Below are positions 5,757-8,029 of a stretch of 8,029 nt of DNA, piece after piece (position 1 is the first letter of the stretch; each line of letters begins with the position of its first letter). The translations under genes and the position numbers were made by a program. This DNA comes from Methanobacteriota archaeon (lineage in GTDB: Archaea > Thermoplasmatota > Poseidoniia > Poseidoniales > Thalassarchaeaceae). The notes beneath the pieces were generated by a model, which made no database searches, was not told the origin of the DNA, and worked only from the letters and a program-made list of their open reading frames with translations. The stretch covers positions 39,185 to 47,213 of the forward strand of contig PAUH01000009.1 of assembly GCA_002712645.1 (NCBI GenBank). Direction: 5' to 3'.

Positions 5757-6706
5757 GACCCCACGAAGAGGCGAATTATGTATGCTGCATACCCAACAAG
5801 CATGAGTCCCCCGAGAGGGCGGGAAAGACCCTTTCCGATTAGTATCGAACAGGCTACAAGTCCCGAGCTGGCCACAAGTACCCATATATCAAAATCCATG
5901 AATGAATCAGTAATTCCGATCCCGCCGCCGACTATCGAACCTATGCTGAGTACCGCCATCACATTTGCAACATTGGACCCAAGTATGTTGCCTATAGCCA
6001 CGCCTTGCACACCACGTAACGATGCAGTTATGGTGACTGCAAGTTCTGGTAAAGAGGTTCCAAATGCAACCAGTGTGAGGCCGATAACAGTTTCAGGGAC
6101 ACCCAGGGATATGGCAACCCCCTCGCCCCCTTCTATCAGGAAGTCAGATCCATATTTCACCAAAAATAGACCTCCGATAAATGCAATAGAAGCAATGCCC
6201 ATGCCGCCTGGAATCCACGATTCTCCCTCGTCAACCGAGTCCTCTTCCCTTGTTTTCAGGATGTATGCGAAGTAGGCGCCCATCGAAACTATGGACATCA
6301 CTCCCAACCATGCAGGGAACTCACCTAGCAGAGTCGCTCCAAGGATCACCCCCGTCGCGACTAGCAGCATTAATGCGTCTTCTCGAAGATTTTTGTCGGG
6401 CTTGGATGTCGCACCAAGGATGATTGCTATTGATAGAACGAGCATCACATTGGCGATATTCGACCCCACCACCCCTCCGACAGCCAAATCAACAGACTCT
6501 TCGGTGCCCCGACTTAGCGCATTCAGGACAACCCCGAGCTCAGGAAGACTCGTACCAATTGCAACTAATGTGAAACCCACTAGGAACGAAGGCATACCAA
6601 AATGATCTGCTATTTTCATCGATCCTTGAACGACTGCCTCTCCCCCAAATACGAGGAGTATCAGACCAATACAGAGGAGAGCCCCGTCTGGAAGTCCTCC
6701 GATCAT
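5753..6706 (-). CDS. Sodium/calcium exchanger family (CaCA, YrbG-like) membrane antiporter
   Basis: Membrane cation exchanger of 317 residues, probably exporting Ca2+ against Na+ or H+. It has the two inverted CaCA repeats, about 10 hydrophobic segments and an acidic linker at 152-163. Alpha-1 has 'GFTLVAIGTSLPELG' (44-58, Glu56) and GSNIAN (81-86). Alpha-2 has 'GLTLVAFGTSLPELAV' (209-224, Glu221) and IGNILGSN (238-245, Asn240). Length matches archaeal NCX_Mj-type proteins. Alpha-1 is unusual: it has three extra residues between the GTSLPEL and GSN motifs compared with alpha-2, and Gly78 where alpha-2 and most relatives have Asn or Asp before the GSN motif. The start is ATG 6706, with no clear Shine-Dalgarno sequence and a TATA-like box 33 bp upstream. 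mocA follows after 4 bp, so the two are probably cotranscribed. The link between a cation exchanger and cofactor synthesis is unknown. Confidence 0.93.
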   Translation of the reverse strand: MIGGLPDGALLCIGLILLVFGGEAVVQGSMKIADHFGMPSFLVGFTLVAIGTSLPELGVVLNALSRGTEESVDLAVGGVVGSNIANVMLVLSIAIILGATSKPDKNLREDALMLLVATGVILGATLLGEFPAWLGVMSIVSMGAYFAYILKTREEDSVDEGESWIPGGMGIASIAFIGGLFLVKYGSDFLIEGGEGVAISLGVPETVIGLTLVAFGTSLPELAVTITASLRGVQGVAIGNILGSNVANVMAVLSIGSIVGGGIGITDSFMDFDIWVLVASSGLVACSILIGKGLSRPLGGLMLVGYAAYIIRLFVGS

Positions 6707-6730
6707 GATATGCCCGCAACGCTCAGTGGC

Positions 6731-6739
6731 ATATATGAA
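6731..6739 (-). promoter_or_regulatory. TATA-like promoter element of the exchanger-mocA operon
   Basis: TTCATATAT on the minus strand begins 33 bp before ATG 6706, inside the 57-bp gap after the E1 gene. It shares TTCATAT with the putative box of the HTH_10 gene. It suggests the exchanger-mocA pair has its own promoter rather than relying on read-through. Confidence 0.45.
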
Positions 6740-6763
6740 GCGGATGATTTCTCACTCGACCAT

Positions 6764-8029
6764 TCAAACCATTCTCCGAATATGCGTCGCAACCAAGTTC
6801 GAATCTGGAAGCGTGTAATCTTCGAGAGGAGGCGAAAATGGCACAGGAGTATCCAGAGCGCCAATCACTACAGGAGGCCCCTCTAGGGACCAAAATGATC
6901 CTTCAAGTATGGATGAACAAACAGTATGCCCGAAACCGCCGGTCCACTGAGCCTCTTGAAGAACGATTAGTCGACCTGTTCGTTTAACAGACTCAATACA
7001 TGTATTCGAATCAAGAGGATGAAGAGTTCTAAGATCGATTACTTCCACTTCTATGCCCTCTCGAGCGACCATCTTCGAAGCACTCATTGCAACATGCACC
7101 ATAGCTCCCCATGTCACTATCGTGATATCCCTCCCGGAGCGAGTCACACGCGCTTTACCTATCGACGTAGTACCCGTCCTGATTCGTTGTTCAGCGATCG
7201 AGGTGTCCACTGATTGACTGATACGGTCCCCCCATCCTGTGAGCCCGCCCCTCAATCCATACAGGCCTATATGCTCCAGAAGTATGAATGGATCATCGGT
7301 AGCAGCCCCTTCTAGCAGGAGGTCATAGGCATCTTGGGGATTCGATGGGAAGCCAATCAAGAGCCCAGGATCGTTTAGCAACCAAGATTCAATCATATTT
7401 GCATGGAATGGGCCACTTCTTGTTTTCCCACCAAGTGGTATTCTAACAGTTATCGGCACATCGGCACCCCATCTCCACCGGAGCTGCGCTGCATTATTCA
7501 CGAGAGCATTCATCGCTAATGCGGCGAATCCTCCAAACTGTATTTCTGCTACTGGCCGCAATCCTCCCATTGCTGCACCTGTGGCGCTGTTGATGATGAT
7601 GGATTCTGAAAGAGGCATATCGAGTAGCTTATCCCCATGCCCTTTGGCTTTGAGAGCCAGATTGAGACCGAATGCGCCAGCAACCTCCATGTCCTCGCCC
7701 ATGAATATTGAGAGATCTCCAGATCTCTCCGCGATTTCGACCATGGCGCTTTGTATTGCTTTACTGAACGTCCATGCATTAGATGCATCACTGAACTCCA
7801 TTGGAGTCAGTATTGGGGATGCAGATTTCTCGGATCCTTTCTCTAGGATTTCCAATTGTTGGTTGTGAGTTCTTGCATTACTCATCTTAGTAACGCCTGT
7901 TATCACTGATTCAGGATCAGGCCAAGGCATTGCCTCTACCTTGGAGCGTGCTTCCTCACAGAGGGCATTCTCCTCTTGATAAATTGCTTTAACATCTCTA
8001 GCGCCAGCCCCCATCTTCCTGATCAAAAC
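6764..8029 (-). CDS. 2-oxoacid dehydrogenase E1 component, apparent alpha-beta fusion, N-terminal part outside window
   Basis: Thiamine-diphosphate-dependent E1 of a branched-chain 2-oxoacid or pyruvate dehydrogenase complex. About 421 residues are visible, and the frame is still open at the window edge. The first 45 residues look like the C-terminus of an E1 alpha chain: an acidic helix, then MPWPDPESVIT (33-43, counted from the TTG at 8026), which resembles the P-x-PDPEE-x-x-x-DV end of alpha subunits. After a polar linker (about 47-75) comes a complete E1 beta chain: IFMGEDMEVAGAFG (107-120), PLSESIIINSATGAAMGG (138-155, TPP-activating Glu141), RPVAEIQFGGF (157-167), GPFHANMIE (205-213), then the transketolase C-terminal domain with VTWGAM (304-309), IDLRTLHPLD (330-339) and GGFGHTV (363-369). 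There is no stop between the alpha-like and beta parts, so a fused gene is the simplest reading. A separate beta start at ATG 7885 is possible but has no Shine-Dalgarno sequence. The substrate is not decided by the sequence. Confidence 0.9.
   Translation of the reverse strand, partial: VLIRKMGAGARDVKAIYQEENALCEEARSKVEAMPWPDPESVITGVTKMSNARTHNQQLEILEKGSEKSASPILTPMEFSDASNAWTFSKAIQSAMVEIAERSGDLSIFMGEDMEVAGAFGLNLALKAKGHGDKLLDMPLSESIIINSATGAAMGGLRPVAEIQFGGFAALAMNALVNNAAQLRWRWGADVPITVRIPLGGKTRSGPFHANMIESWLLNDPGLLIGFPSNPQDAYDLLLEGAATDDPFILLEHIGLYGLRGGLTGWGDRISQSVDTSIAEQRIRTGTTSIGKARVTRSGRDITIVTWGAMVHVAMSASKMVAREGIEVEVIDLRTLHPLDSNTCIESVKRTGRLIVLQEAQWTGGFGHTVCSSILEGSFWSLEGPPVVIGALDTPVPFSPPLEDYTLPDSNLVATHIRRMV

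Noticed and set aside
5748..6275. Plus-strand open frame of 175 codons
   Set aside because: It is antisense to the exchanger, Ser/Pro/Thr-rich in the manner of a shadow frame, and has no recognisable domain.

Overview
The window looks archaeal, most likely from an aerobic, probably marine, Thermoplasmatota-type euryarchaeon (Poseidoniia-like). This placement is an inference. It rests on a bacterio-opsin-activator-type HTH_10 regulator, TATA-like boxes beginning 30-33 bp upstream of several start codons (a leaderless pattern), GGAGG or GTGAT ribosome-binding sites elsewhere, and dense packing. Both window ends cut through genes. No gene-free stretch exceeds about 100 bp, and I saw no tRNA, rRNA, CRISPR array or insertion sequence.

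Layout on the minus strand, read right to left. First comes the 3' part of a branched-chain 2-oxoacid/pyruvate dehydrogenase E1 gene (6764-8029), apparently an alpha-beta fusion. Next are a Na+/Ca2+-exchanger-family protein (5753-6706) and, 4 bp later, a MocA-like molybdenum cofactor cytidylyltransferase (5149-5748). Further on are xdhC (3072-3893), an HTH_10 regulator (2332-2979), the 2Fe-2S small subunit (1724-2290) and the molybdopterin-binding large subunit (1-1718, truncated by the window) of a xanthine dehydrogenase-family molybdenum hydroxylase. One gene lies on the plus strand between xdhC and mocA: a putative 10-TM metal exporter of the ArsP_2 / 'putative manganese transporter' family (3976-5178).

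The theme is a molybdenum hydroxylase with its own maturation and control genes. MocA would make the molybdopterin cytosine dinucleotide form of the cofactor, XdhC would bind or deliver it and assist maturation, the two structural subunits form a 2Fe-2S/Mo enzyme, and the HTH_10 protein directly upstream of the small subunit is a candidate local regulator. No FAD-binding medium subunit is visible. Two metal or cation transporters sit inside the cluster; why is unknown. The enzyme's substrate cannot be read from the sequence, but a Ser occupies the position of the purine-contacting Glu of xanthine oxidase, so xanthine is unlikely.

The most useful regulatory observations are two adjacent 15-bp palindromes between the divergent xdhC and exporter genes, an 8-bp-arm inverted repeat upstream of the regulator, a hairpin over the probable ribosome-binding site of the small subunit, and an apparent CTG start codon for mocA.
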